DNA from: Blautia luti
GTDB lineage: Bacteria > Bacillota > Clostridia > Lachnospirales > Lachnospiraceae
DNA: 64,000 nucleotides
Assembly: GCF_033096465.1 (NCBI RefSeq)
Contig: NZ_AP028156.1
Location: 2,064,501 to 2,128,500, forward strand
Reading direction: 5' to 3'
The translations under genes were made by a program, and so were the position numbers. Every line of letters begins with the position of its first letter. Within the stretch, counting starts at the first letter, position 1. Below the pieces are notes generated by a model, which saw nothing but the letters and a program-made list of their open reading frames with translations, ran no database searches and was not told where the DNA came from. Positions 43,149 through 52,016 of this stretch are shown piece by piece.

Positions 43149-43544
43149 CTATTTCATTTCTTCTTTAACAAGTGTTAAAGCAAGCCCAAGTCTCATATTG
43201 CCTTTTTGGAAATCTGCAACAGCTTCCTTGATCGTCTTACATGCTGCATCCATTCCCATCTTGGCAAGATTATCTGCCATCTGATCCAGTTCCTGAGCAT
43301 GGTGCTCGTTATGCTGAAGCATATATGTCAGAAGTGCCAGTGTTTCGTTCTTACAGTCTCCCTCATTACAGGATCCGCAATGACTGTTCTCACAGGCATG
43401 GTCTGTATGGGTATGTCCATGATCATGACCGTCGCCATGAGTATGTTCATGAGTATGAGTCACACCATCTTCATGAGTATGCTCGTGGGTATGTCCGTGT
43501 CCATGCTGGACAAGATTCCCGTTTTCATCTTTGATTAAATGCAT
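43149..43544 (-). CDS. His-rich metal-binding (probable nickel) protein, first gene of the acetyl-CoA operon
   Basis: 131 residues. The N-terminal third (about 10-50) is a run of HGHGHTHEHTHEDG-like repeats with more than 20 histidines, ending with the Cys cluster CENSHCGSCNEGDC. The rest is a helical domain (LALLTYMLQHNEHHAQEL and onward). It resembles histidine-rich nickel stores such as CooJ or the HypB His-rich segment, though I know no exact family. ATG 43544 is chosen because AAAGGGG lies 7 bp upstream; the upstream in-frame ATG at 43574 has no such site. It is the first gene after the operon promoter. Confidence 0.8.
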   Translation of the reverse strand: MHLIKDENGNLVQHGHGHTHEHTHEDGVTHTHEHTHGDGHDHGHTHTDHACENSHCGSCNEGDCKNETLALLTYMLQHNEHHAQELDQMADNLAKMGMDAACKTIKEAVADFQKGNMRLGLALTLVKEEMK

Positions 43545-43630
43545 GATTAAATGCCCCTTTCTATTGAAAAACATGCTGAATCTATAGAATTCCCGCTGTT
43601 TTTATGACAATTAATTATCAATTTATTGAT

Positions 43631-43659
43631 ATTATACATCGTTTTTTTCATTTCCGCAA
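43631..43659 (-). promoter_or_regulatory. Main promoter of the acetyl-CoA pathway operon
   Basis: TTGCGG (43654-43659) and a perfect TATAAT (43631-43636) are 17 bp apart on the minus strand, about 90 bp upstream of the first gene. The rest of the 410-bp divergent gap (to 43955) is AT-rich. It has GTTAAC-like palindromes near 43730-43765 that might bind a redox regulator, but no clear Rex operator can be claimed. Confidence 0.8.
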
Positions 43660-43955
43660 GGTATTTAGCATAAAAAATTACCAAATAATTCTGAAATATT
43701 CGCCCATAAATAGTCTTTTTTACGATATGTGTTAATTGTTTAACTATTATGTTATTTCGTTAACAACATGAACAATAAAAAAGTTAATAAATTTGATGTA
43801 CTTGCGACATACTTTTATGTTATACTTAAACAAGATTATCGGGCAAAACCTTAATTGTCCGCCAAAATATCGCAAAGTATACAGGATTGCTGAAAATGTA
43901 ACAAACAGCAAACTATATATCAAGCAAGAGGATTAGAGGAATTGGAGGAATTATT

Positions 43956-44783
43956 TTGAATAATACCGTTTTTCTGAATACAAACAGAGAGATGCCTTTA
44001 CTGGGTCTCGGGGTATACAAAGCTACCGGAGAAAATGAAGCAGAGAATGCAGTCATTTCCGCTGTTGAATCCGGATATCGTCTCATCGACACAGCTTCCG
44101 TATATAAAAACGAAGAAAATGTCGGACGCGGCATCGCCAGATGCGGAATTCCCAGAAGCGAGCTTTTTATCACCAGCAAGGTCTGGAACACAGCACAGCG
44201 TCTCGGAGACATTCAGGGAGCTTTTGAAAGAAGCCTTGACCGTCTGAAGCTGGATTATATTGATCTATACCTGATCCACTGGCCTGTTCCGGGATGTTAC
44301 CTCAGCACATGGAAAGTGCTGGAAGAAATCCAGAAAACCGGACGTGCTCTCTCTATCGGTGTCAGTAACTTCGAGATCCGGCATCTGGAAGAGCTGGCAA
44401 AGAATTCCGGCATTGTCCCTGCTGTAAATCAGATCGAATGCCACCCACTGTGTTATCCTAAAGAACTGATCGACTACTGCCAGGCCAAAGGGATCCAGGT
44501 ACAGGCTTATGCGCCGCTTGCAAGGGGTGCTTATCTGGACAATGATCTTATGTGTGTGCTTGGCACCAAATATGCTCATACGCCTGCCCAGGTCGGTCTT
44601 CGCTGGGCAACACAGAAGGGAATTTCCGTAATCCCGAAATCTGTTCATCCTGACCGTATCAGAAGCAACGCTGATATCTTTGATTTCACCATCGAACAGG
44701 AAGATATGGATCTGATCGATGATCTGAACGAAAATTTCCACAGCTCTCATGTCCCAGAAGATTTGAGAGATGTTGCATTTTAA
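43956..44783 (+). CDS. Aldo/keto reductase
   Basis: A 275-residue cytoplasmic (beta/alpha)8 NADPH-dependent carbonyl reductase. The catalytic tetrad is visible as Asp in RLIDTASVYKNE (with the Tyr four residues on), the Lys in ITSKVWN, and the His in YLIHWPVP. Cofactor-binding SVIPKSVHPDRI is near residue 230. The start is TTG at 43956, 7 bp after GGAGG, with no ATG nearby in frame. Its substrate is unknown; family members reduce 2,5-diketo-gluconate, methylglyoxal and many aldehydes. It is divergent from the acetyl-CoA operon and transcribed alone. Confidence 0.92.
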   Translation: MNNTVFLNTNREMPLLGLGVYKATGENEAENAVISAVESGYRLIDTASVYKNEENVGRGIARCGIPRSELFITSKVWNTAQRLGDIQGAFERSLDRLKLDYIDLYLIHWPVPGCYLSTWKVLEEIQKTGRALSIGVSNFEIRHLEELAKNSGIVPAVNQIECHPLCYPKELIDYCQAKGIQVQAYAPLARGAYLDNDLMCVLGTKYAHTPAQVGLRWATQKGISVIPKSVHPDRIRSNADIFDFTIEQEDMDLIDDLNENFHSSHVPEDLRDVAF

Positions 44784-44801
44784 CCGTATCAGACCAATAA
44801 T

Positions 44802-44830
44802 AAAGCAGGCATCCCAAAAGTGCCTGCTTT
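44802..44830. terminator. Convergent terminator between the aldo/keto reductase gene and gpsA
   Basis: AAAGCAGGCA and TGCCTGCTTT form a perfect 10-bp stem with a 9-nt loop. The T-runs are short on both strands. It lies 18 bp after the reductase stop and about 40 bp after the gpsA stop. Confidence 0.7.
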
Positions 44831-44870
44831 AATCATCTGCATATTCTCTTTGAATACGTCAGATCCCAAA

Positions 44871-45887
44871 CTAATTATTATCCCACGGAAGCATCGGTGT
44901 TTCCACCTTCTTATCTCTTACCATCAGGTCGATCACTGCCTCTGCAGCGCTCTTTCCTTCAAACAGAACTTTATTTATTTCTGTGATGATCGGCATCTCC
45001 ACATCATATTTCTCTGCCAGTTCTTTGGCAGCTTTCGCAGAATAAACACCTTCAACCACCATCTTCACTTCATCCATCGCCTGCTGCATGGTATATCCCT
45101 GTCCCATCAGATATCCTGCCTTGCGGTTACGGCTGTGAACGCTGGCACAGGTAACGATCAGATCTCCGATTCCGGACAGACCGTAAAAAGTTTCCATACG
45201 TGCGCCCATTTTTACGCCAAGACGGGAAATCTCTGCGATCCCCCGGGTGATAAGGGCAGCTTTTGTATTGTCGCCGTATCCAAGTCCATCTGCTGTTCCC
45301 GCCGCAAGAGCGATCACATTCTTTAATGCAGCTCCAAGTTCAACTCCCAGCATATCCGGTGTTGTATATACTCTGAATACAGGACTCATGAAGATTCCCT
45401 GCAGATATTCCGCAGTCTCTCTTTTATGAGAACTTACCACACAGGTCGTAGGCAATCCTTTTCCAACTTCCTCTGCATGGCTCGGTCCCGAAAGTACTGA
45501 CACATCTGCCTGTGGAAGTTCCTGTTCGATGATCTCGCTTAATGTAAGAAGTGTTTTCTCTTCCACACCTTTGGCAACATTTACAATTTTCTGCCCTTCT
45601 TTTACAAAGGGCGCCAGCCGCTTACAGGTACTTCTGGTATAAGGAGACGGCACTGCCAGCACAGCAACATCCGCATCCCGCAGACTTCTCTCAGCATCTG
45701 TTGTAATGTCAATTGGTTCAGGAATCTTAACACCCGGAAGTTTGCTTACATGTTCACGTTTTTCTCTTAATGTTGCAATCTCTTCTCCAAGTGCTGACCA
45801 GAGGATCACCTCATGTCCGTTGTTATAAAGAAGAATAGACAGGGCGGTTCCCCAGCTTCCCGCACCAAGTACACTGATTTTTGCCAT
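44871..45887 (-). CDS. gpsA: NAD(P)-dependent glycerol-3-phosphate dehydrogenase
   Basis: 338 residues. It reduces dihydroxyacetone phosphate to sn-glycerol-3-phosphate for phospholipid synthesis. The Rossmann motif LGAGSWGTAL is at residues 6-15, and the conserved KNVIALAAGTADGLGYGDN segment contains the catalytic Lys. TCASVHSRNRKAG follows. It is the last gene of an operon with plsY directly upstream (15 bp), whose product uses the glycerol-3-phosphate made here. Length is typical. Confidence 0.97.
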   Translation of the reverse strand: MAKISVLGAGSWGTALSILLYNNGHEVILWSALGEEIATLREKREHVSKLPGVKIPEPIDITTDAERSLRDADVAVLAVPSPYTRSTCKRLAPFVKEGQKIVNVAKGVEEKTLLTLSEIIEQELPQADVSVLSGPSHAEEVGKGLPTTCVVSSHKRETAEYLQGIFMSPVFRVYTTPDMLGVELGAALKNVIALAAGTADGLGYGDNTKAALITRGIAEISRLGVKMGARMETFYGLSGIGDLIVTCASVHSRNRKAGYLMGQGYTMQQAMDEVKMVVEGVYSAKAAKELAEKYDVEMPIITEINKVLFEGKSAAEAVIDLMVRDKKVETPMLPWDNN

Positions 45888-45902
45888 ATAAACACCTCTT
45901 TT

Positions 45903-46547
45903 TTATTTATTTTTCTTACTCAGATAAATCTTGCTTTCTGTTCCGTCAAGAAGGCGGTGGATGTTCTTCTTATGTCTGTAGAATGCCAGCACTGTCAGGA
46001 CTCCCATCACAACATAAAGTTCTATGGTATGTGCATGGTCCATATGATAAGATCCCATCTGCCCAAACACGATCATACTGATAAACGCGGCAAAATATGC
46101 ACTCACTGAACACAATGAAACATAATGTGTCAGAAAGAACAATCCAAAGAATACGATCGCACAGATCACAAAAATGCGCCAGTCAAATGCAATAACAAGT
46201 CCTACAGACGCAGCCACACCTTTTCCACCTTTGAAATTCAGATAAAACGGGAAATTATGTCCCAGGATGCATCCTGCTGCTGCATAAAGGCTTAACAACG
46301 GCAGAATATCACTGTAAGAATTTCCAAATACTGCTCTTGCGATCAGGATCGCAACCACACACTTCAGACAGTCACACAAAAGATTCAGTGCTCCTGCCTT
46401 CTTTCCAAGTGTACGCAGCACATTGGTAGAGCCGAGATTTCCGCTTCCCTGTTTCCGGATATCGATATGATAAATCTTTCCCAAAATATATGCGGTCTGA
46501 AAGAGTCCGCAAACATACCCTATTGCTATACAAACCAAGCGTTCCAT
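45903..46547 (-). CDS. plsY: Acyl-phosphate:glycerol-3-phosphate acyltransferase
   Basis: A 214-residue polytopic membrane protein. Conserved PlsY loops are visible: an N-terminal GYVCGLFQTAYILGK, GSGNLGSTNVLRTLGKKAG (phosphate-binding region) and FKGGKGVAAS. It makes lysophosphatidic acid from acyl-phosphate and glycerol-3-phosphate at the inner membrane. It starts 2 bp after the der stop and is followed by gpsA, forming a lipid-precursor pair behind the GTPase gene. Confidence 0.96.
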   Translation of the reverse strand: MERLVCIAIGYVCGLFQTAYILGKIYHIDIRKQGSGNLGSTNVLRTLGKKAGALNLLCDCLKCVVAILIARAVFGNSYSDILPLLSLYAAAGCILGHNFPFYLNFKGGKGVAASVGLVIAFDWRIFVICAIVFFGLFFLTHYVSLCSVSAYFAAFISMIVFGQMGSYHMDHAHTIELYVVMGVLTVLAFYRHKKNIHRLLDGTESKIYLSKKNK

Positions 46548-46549
46548 GA

Positions 46550-47875
46550 TTATTCCTTCTCACCTCGTTCACGAATAATGAATTTCAGTGATGTTCCTGC
46601 GAATCCGAACGCATCCCTGATCTTATTCTCCAGGTATCTGGTGTAGGAGAAATGCATCAGTTCTTTGTCATTGACAAAGATTACAAATGTCGGTGGTTTT
46701 ACAGCAACCTGAGTCATATAGTAAATCTTCAGTCGTTTACCCTTGTCAGACGGCGGCTGCTGCATAGCAACTGCCTCGGAAAGGATCTCGTTCAGGACAC
46801 CTGTCTGGATACGAAGTGTCTGGTTCTCAATAACTGCATCAATAGTCTCAAACATCCTGGAAATCCTGAGTCCTGTTTTTGCAGAAATAAATACCAGTTC
46901 TGCATACGGCATATATGCCAGAACCTCGCGGATCCTGTTTGTATGTTTATAAATGGTCTTATCATTCTTCTCAATGGCATCCCATTTATTTACAGCAATG
47001 ATAACGCCCTTTCCTCTCTCATGGGCAATACCTGCGATCTTGGCATCCTGCTCTGTAACACCTTCAGATGCATCGATCATAACGATCACCACATCTGCAC
47101 GCTCTACAGCAGTTACTGTACGGATCACACTGTATCTCTCGATTTCTTCTTTTACCTTACCCTTACGGCGAAGTCCGGCTGTATCAATAAAGATATAGTC
47201 CTTACCCTGCCACTTCACTCTGGTATCTACCGCATCTCTTGTAGTTCCTGCAATATCAGAAACGATTACACGGTCTTCACCCAGAAGTTTGTTTACCAGA
47301 GAAGATTTTCCTACATTTGGTTTCCCTACGATCGCAATTCTCGGGATCTCATCGTCTTCCTCTGTATCTGCGTCCTCCGGAAAATGCTTGATCACTTCAT
47401 CCAGCATATCTCCCAGTCCCATACGGTTTGCTGCTGAGATCGGCATCGGTTCACCGATACCAAGATTATAGAACTCATAAACATCCATCATAAATTTCTG
47501 AATGCTGTCTACTTTGTTTACAACAAGGACAACCGGCTTTCCGCTGCGACGGAGCATATCTGCTACTTTCGCATCGGAATCCACAAGTCCCTGATGAACG
47601 TCTGTAATAAAGATGATTACATCTGCTGTATCAATGGCAATCTGTGCCTGCTCTCTCATCTGAGAAAGGATGATGTCACTGCTGTCCGGTTCAATACCAC
47701 CTGTATCGATCATGGTAAATGCCTTATCCAGCCATGTTACATCTGCATAAATTCTGTCTCTTGTAACGCCAGGTGTATCTTTTACAATAGAAATCTTCTC
47801 ACCTGCCAGTGCATTAAACAATGTGGATTTACCTACATTAGGCCTGCCCACTATCGCTACTACCGGTTTGCTCAT
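46550..47875 (-). CDS. der: Ribosome-assembly GTPase Der (EngA)
   Basis: 441 residues with two G domains in tandem. The first has GRPNVGKS (10-17), DTGG and NKVD; the second has GKPNVGKS (about 185), DTAG and NKWD. A KH-like domain follows (about 355-440). Der is essential for 50S subunit assembly. Its start overlaps the end of the upstream DUF512 gene by 38 bp and plsY follows 2 bp downstream, so translation is tightly coupled. Confidence 0.97.
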   Translation of the reverse strand: MSKPVVAIVGRPNVGKSTLFNALAGEKISIVKDTPGVTRDRIYADVTWLDKAFTMIDTGGIEPDSSDIILSQMREQAQIAIDTADVIIFITDVHQGLVDSDAKVADMLRRSGKPVVLVVNKVDSIQKFMMDVYEFYNLGIGEPMPISAANRMGLGDMLDEVIKHFPEDADTEEDDEIPRIAIVGKPNVGKSSLVNKLLGEDRVIVSDIAGTTRDAVDTRVKWQGKDYIFIDTAGLRRKGKVKEEIERYSVIRTVTAVERADVVIVMIDASEGVTEQDAKIAGIAHERGKGVIIAVNKWDAIEKNDKTIYKHTNRIREVLAYMPYAELVFISAKTGLRISRMFETIDAVIENQTLRIQTGVLNEILSEAVAMQQPPSDKGKRLKIYYMTQVAVKPPTFVIFVNDKELMHFSYTRYLENKIRDAFGFAGTSLKFIIRERGEKE

Positions 47876-49220
47876 ATATCTGTCTCCTTCTTATCTTTTT
47901 ATGGTCTGGTGCCTCGATCAGACAGTTTACCAGGTCTGCCCCCGGCTCATCTACTACCACGACCTCTGTCTTAAGAGCCTGTCTGACATCCTCCACCGTC
48001 AGGTCATCCAGAAAAACATCCTCGCCACTTCTGAGCATATTACACGGGATCAGCACTTTTTCTCCCAGATTTCTCTGAGCAAGCTGATCCATAAGATCAG
48101 TCGCTGTGATCAGACCCGAAACTGTGATCTTCTCTCCAAAGAAATTATTCTTTACCGCATATACTTCAGCCTGGACATTCGGAAATTTTTCCTGTACCAG
48201 TTTTATCATTCTGCCTATATAAGGTGCTGCCAGCCGTCCTGTCGCAACAGTCGCGTTTACTGTTCTGTCATCACCTTCAAGCTGCTCAAGTCTCTCTTTT
48301 ACTTCTGTTTCAAGCAGGCGCATCATACCAACACCGTTTTCCAGCTGAAGGTATCCGTCGTATCTGCCCTCTTCGGGAAGTTCATATCCCGCAAGAATAT
48401 ACCATTCATCCGAAGCATGCACAAAATGAATGTCATGCTTCTTCACCATAATCTTCTGCCACCGCTCTACCTGACTGATCAGGTACCTCGCATCCTCTTT
48501 ATCAAAAGATTCCAGTGGATACAGGCCTTTTCGATATTTGGAAAGACCTACAGGCACGATTGAAACGCTCTGCAGCACAGGAGCATATTCCGAGAGTTTC
48601 TCCAGACTGTATTCCAGTTCATCTCTGTCGTTAATCCCCTTGCAGAGAACAATCTGTCCGTTCATGGTCACATCACCCTTATAAAGCTTGTCAACTTTTG
48701 CAAGGGCATCTCCGGCAAATCGGTTATGGAGCATTTTACAGCGAAGCTTTGGATTCATAGTCTGAAATGATACATTGATGGGTGAAAGATGAAACTTGAT
48801 AATACGATCCAAATCATAGTCACTCATATTCGTCAGGGTAACGTAATTTCCCTGCAGGAATGACAGTCTGGAATCATCATCTTTAAAATATAAAGTTTCT
48901 CTCATACCGGGTGGCATCTGGTCAATAAAGCAGAAAATACAATGATTGGAACAGGAGCGGTACTCATCCATAAGGCTGTTCTCAAACTCCACTCCAAGGT
49001 CATCTTCGTATTCCTTCTCTACTTCCAGTTCCCATTCCTCGCCATTCTTCTTACGGACAAGGAGTGTAACAAATTCGTCGTTCATCAGATAACGATAATC
49101 AAACACATCCTCTACCGGCTGGCCGTTAATGGAAAGCAGCGCATCCCCTGGTTCCAGTTCCAGTTCCTCCCCGATACCGCCGGGAATCACTTTGGATATA
49201 ATGTGTAAATTTTTTTTCAT
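47838..49220 (-). CDS. DUF512 radical-SAM-like protein with PDZ domain
   Basis: 460 residues. An N-terminal PDZ-like domain (about 1-75; [20 protein letters not shown]) is followed by a radical-SAM-type segment with the CxxxCxxC cluster motif in [19 protein letters not shown] (C92, C96, C99 region). The C-terminal DUF512 domain has [10 protein letters not shown] and [17 protein letters not shown]. Members are widespread in Clostridia and often lie next to der, as here, but the reaction is unknown. A GGAG site precedes the ATG. An open frame without a start codon lies upstream (49235-49390). Confidence 0.92.
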   Translation of the reverse strand: MKKNLHIISKVIPGGIGEELELEPGDALLSINGQPVEDVFDYRYLMNDEFVTLLVRKKNGEEWELEVEKEYEDDLGVEFENSLMDEYRSCSNHCIFCFIDQMPPGMRETLYFKDDDSRLSFLQGNYVTLTNMSDYDLDRIIKFHLSPINVSFQTMNPKLRCKMLHNRFAGDALAKVDKLYKGDVTMNGQIVLCKGINDRDELEYSLEKLSEYAPVLQSVSIVPVGLSKYRKGLYPLESFDKEDARYLISQVERWQKIMVKKHDIHFVHASDEWYILAGYELPEEGRYDGYLQLENGVGMMRLLETEVKERLEQLEGDDRTVNATVATGRLAAPYIGRMIKLVQEKFPNVQAEVYAVKNNFFGEKITVSGLITATDLMDQLAQRNLGEKVLIPCNMLRSGEDVFLDDLTVEDVRQALKTEVVVVDEPGADLVNCLIEAPDHKKIRRRQIYEQTGSSDSGQA

Positions 49221-49367
49221 GAATCATAACTCCATCAGGATATATCCGGAAACTGTGGGATCTTTTTTCCGTTATATCTTTTCATTCGGACACGGTCATA
49301 CGTATCCACGATAAACTCATTATCTCCTATATCATAACAATTGTATAAGAAAAAATCAATAAATTCC

Positions 49368-49396
49368 TTGACGTAATTTAGGTCAAATGTTATAAA
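49368..49396 (+). promoter_or_regulatory. Promoter of prs
   Basis: TTGACG (49368-49373) and TATAAA (49391-49396) are 17 bp apart, about 50 bp before the start codon, with AGGAGG in between. Confidence 0.75.
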
Positions 49397-49445
49397 TTAT
49401 ATTGAAATCTATTTTTTGAGTATAAAATTACTTAGGAGGAATATT

Positions 49446-50615
49446 ATGCCAAACATAGAATTACTGGAAAAATCCATGCCGGTGGCACCCATTCGTATTG
49501 CTGCACTTGGATGCCAGGATCTCGCCGAAGAAGTTGATAAAAAACTGGTGAAATTCCGCAAAGAACTGGTTGCCCGCAAACAGTTAAGCATCATTCCGCA
49601 GGGTTACAGCGAAGAATCTTTCCTTGTAGAATGTGCGTGCCCACGTTTCGGAACCGGTGAAGGAAAGGGCTACATCAAAGAATCTGTTCGTGGTACAGAT
49701 TTATTCATCATGGTAGACGTTACCAACTACAGCGAAACCTATACTGTATGCGGACACGAAAACCACATGTCTCCTGACAATCATTTTCAGGATCTGAAAC
49801 GAATCATCTCTGCTGCAACAGGTAAGGCACACCGCATCAACGTAATCATGCCGTTCCTTTACGAAGGCCGTCAGCACAGACGTACCAAAAGAGAATCTCT
49901 GGACTGCGCTCTGGCATTAAAGGAATTAAGTGATATGGGAGTTTCCAACCTGATCACATTCGATGCACATGATCCACGTGTACAGAACTCCATCCCGCTG
50001 AATGGATTCGATAATTTCTTCCCTACCTATCAGTTCCTGAAAGCTCTTATCAAGAGTGTTCCTGATCTTAAGGTAGACAACGATCATCTGATGATCATCA
50101 GCCCTGATGAAGGTGCTATGTCCAGAGCAGTGTATTTCTCCAATATTCTCGGCGTGGACATGGGTATGTTCTACAAACGCCGTGATTATTCTACTATCGT
50201 AAATGGTAAGAACCCTATCGTTGCCCACGAATTCCTGGGTGATTCTGTAGAAGGCAAGGATGTAGTCGTTATCGATGATATGATCTCCTCAGGTGGAAGT
50301 ATGCTGGATGTTGCCAAGCAGTTAAAAGAGCGCCATGCAAAACGTGTTTTCGTATGCACAACTTACGGACTGTTTACAGACGGCATGGATAAATTCGATG
50401 AATATTATGAAAAAGGATGGCTGGACCGTGTCATCACCACCAACCTGAATTACCGTATCCCGGAACTTCTGACCAAACCATACTATATCGAAGCAAACAT
50501 GAGCAAATATCTTGCAAGTATTATTGATATCATTAATCATGATGTTTCTGTAGAGAAGGTTCGTTCCAGCAACGAAAAGATCATGAGCCTGATGCAGAAA
50601 GTAAATGGTAAATAA
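49446..50615 (+). CDS. prs: Ribose-phosphate pyrophosphokinase
   Basis: 389 residues. It makes phosphoribosyl pyrophosphate from ribose-5-phosphate and ATP for nucleotide, His and Trp synthesis. The PRPP-binding loop is VVVIDDMISSGGSMLDVAK (about residues 275-293), and MPFLYEGRQHRR carries the flexible catalytic region. The C-terminal half is well conserved. The protein is about 70 residues longer than the classical 315-residue enzyme, as in related Lachnospiraceae. ATG 49446 follows AGGAGG by 7 bp; the in-frame extension to 49416 is not needed. It is transcribed alone. Confidence 0.93.
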   Translation: MPNIELLEKSMPVAPIRIAALGCQDLAEEVDKKLVKFRKELVARKQLSIIPQGYSEESFLVECACPRFGTGEGKGYIKESVRGTDLFIMVDVTNYSETYTVCGHENHMSPDNHFQDLKRIISAATGKAHRINVIMPFLYEGRQHRRTKRESLDCALALKELSDMGVSNLITFDAHDPRVQNSIPLNGFDNFFPTYQFLKALIKSVPDLKVDNDHLMIISPDEGAMSRAVYFSNILGVDMGMFYKRRDYSTIVNGKNPIVAHEFLGDSVEGKDVVVIDDMISSGGSMLDVAKQLKERHAKRVFVCTTYGLFTDGMDKFDEYYEKGWLDRVITTNLNYRIPELLTKPYYIEANMSKYLASIIDIINHDVSVEKVRSSNEKIMSLMQKVNGK

Positions 50616-50626
50616 TCTTATAAAAT

Positions 50627-50684
50627 AAAAAGCCTGAATTCATGCAGTATCTGTATCATAACTGTATGGATTCAGGCTTTTTTA
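50627..50684. terminator. Terminator between prs and pgeF
   Basis: AAAAGCCTGAATTCATGCAG pairs with CTGTATGGATTCAGGCTTTT, a long stem followed by TTTTTATT on the plus strand and by A/T-rich sequence on the minus strand. It ends prs and probably the convergent pgeF operon, whose stop codon is at 50685. Confidence 0.9.
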
Positions 50685-51533
50685 TTATTTCAGTCCCAGA
50701 AACGCTGCCAGATTCCCCCTCTTTCCATGAGAAGCTCTGTGTGAAAACAGAAACTCAGGATTACAGCAGGTACAAATGCCAGGCATGGAAATATTAGCTT
50801 CAGGAATTCCTGCTTCCAGGAAAATAAGGCGGTTTGTCTCCCAGAGATTCAACTGATATTTTCCATTTTTCTTTTTATAGTACAGTCGTTCCTGATACTC
50901 CCCGGCAAAAGCAGTTTTAAATTCTTCTATTACATCTTCGCTGACTTCATAGCAGTCCTGGCAGATAGACGGGCCTATTGCAGCCAGAATATCTTCCGGG
51001 TGGCATCCATATTCCTCTTTCATCTTCTCTACAGTTGCTTTTCCGATCTTTGCAACAGTCCCTCTCCAGCCAGAGTGAGAAAGACCGATCACACATTTCA
51101 CCGGATCCACGAAATAAAGAGGAACACAATCTGCATAAAATGTGGTCAGAACCAGTCCCGGAACATTTGTCACCATTCCATCCACATCCTGATAATCCCG
51201 TGGAACTGTAATTCCTTTTCCACGATCCGCTTCTGTCACTTTTCTCACATTCGCCGTATGCGTCTGATCAGAAGTGACAATATCATCTGTCCGAAATCCA
51301 ATTGCCTGTGCAATCCTTCTGTAATTTTCTTTTACTGCTTCCTCTTCATCTCCTCTGGTAAAGCTCAGATTCATAGAACTGTAAATTCCTCTGCTTACAC
51401 CGCCCAGGCGGGTGCTGAAACCATGGATAATGCCTTCCAGCTTCTCAAATGCCGGATAAGTAAGATAGGTAACTTCTCCTGCTTCTTTCACATTCATATG
51501 TGGAATTTTCTCATCTTGCCATTTTATCTTCAT
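50685..51533 (-). CDS. pgeF: Peptidoglycan editing factor PgeF (YfiH/laccase-domain family)
   Basis: 282 residues of the polyphenol-oxidase/YfiH family. Metal-binding residues are in SDQTHTANV, FYADCVPLYFVD, SHSGWRGTVAKI and GICTCCNPEFLFSHR. Family members remove misincorporated serine from peptidoglycan precursors or act as purine nucleosidases/deaminases; the exact activity here is not proved. It is the last gene of the lepB-rbgA-rnhB-yraN operon, with its start overlapping the yraN stop by 4 bp. Confidence 0.9.
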   Translation of the reverse strand: MKIKWQDEKIPHMNVKEAGEVTYLTYPAFEKLEGIIHGFSTRLGGVSRGIYSSMNLSFTRGDEEEAVKENYRRIAQAIGFRTDDIVTSDQTHTANVRKVTEADRGKGITVPRDYQDVDGMVTNVPGLVLTTFYADCVPLYFVDPVKCVIGLSHSGWRGTVAKIGKATVEKMKEEYGCHPEDILAAIGPSICQDCYEVSEDVIEEFKTAFAGEYQERLYYKKKNGKYQLNLWETNRLIFLEAGIPEANISMPGICTCCNPEFLFSHRASHGKRGNLAAFLGLK

Positions 51534-51901
51534 ATTTTCATTCCTGTCTGATATTCAAATGCATTCTTTTTCCACTGTAGCCTGTCTCCATCAATGCCAA
51601 CCACATCGAATCTGCATGGAACATCCACACTATTGTATTTCACAGTCAGATAAAACTGTGCTACCCTGCTGATCACTCTTTGCTTCGCAGGCGTTACTGC
51701 TTCCAGAGAAACACCTGAAGAACCATTTCTGCGGTATTTTACTTCTACAAACACCACATAACGGCCATCTCTTGCTATCAGGTCTATTTCTCCGAATCTG
51801 CATCTGTAATTGTGCGCCAGTATTACAAGCCCCTGGCATTTCAGATACTCTGCTGCCTTTTGTTCATACCAGGTTCCTGTTTTTCTGGTATTATGATTCA
51901 A
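51530..51901 (-). CDS. YraN/UPF0102 family nuclease-like protein
   Basis: 123 residues with an endonuclease-like (Holliday-junction resolvase fold) core: GTWYEQKAAEYLKCQG, HNYRCRFGEIDLIARDG and VFVEVKYRRN, carrying the E...D...ExK catalytic pattern. The biological substrate is not established. The start is TTG at 51901, preceded by a modest A/G-rich site. pgeF follows with a 4-bp overlap. Confidence 0.88.
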   Translation of the reverse strand: MNHNTRKTGTWYEQKAAEYLKCQGLVILAHNYRCRFGEIDLIARDGRYVVFVEVKYRRNGSSGVSLEAVTPAKQRVISRVAQFYLTVKYNSVDVPCRFDVVGIDGDRLQWKKNAFEYQTGMKI

Positions 51902-52016
51902 ATCTGTTCATCCATTTCTGATCTCGTGTAGGCCTCTTTGGTGTTTCGCCTGGATATCTTCTGAAATTATACAAAGTGTGTAATAAAAGTTCTTCTGTGT
52001 ATAGGACAGGGGCCAT
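51891..52016 (-). CDS. Possible 41-residue small protein overlapping the end of rnhB
   Basis: In a different frame from rnhB, an ATG at 52016 opens a 41-codon frame. It fills the otherwise empty rnhB-yraN gap and ends with TAA overlapping the start of yraN. The basic part (RRYPGETPKRPTRDQKWMNR) looks protein-like. There is no clear ribosome binding site, and half of it lies inside rnhB, so it may be chance. Confidence 0.2.
   Translation of the reverse strand: MAPVLYTEELLLHTLYNFRRYPGETPKRPTRDQKWMNRFES

Noticed and set aside
43206..43538. Met/Ser-rich plus-strand frame opposite the His-rich gene
   Set aside because: It is the mirror of the CAT/CAC histidine codons on the other strand and has no initiation signal.
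43730..43770. Rex (redox) operator in the gap before the acetyl-CoA operon
   Set aside because: GTTAAC-containing palindromic pieces occur, but none matches the 18-bp Rex consensus with correct spacing.
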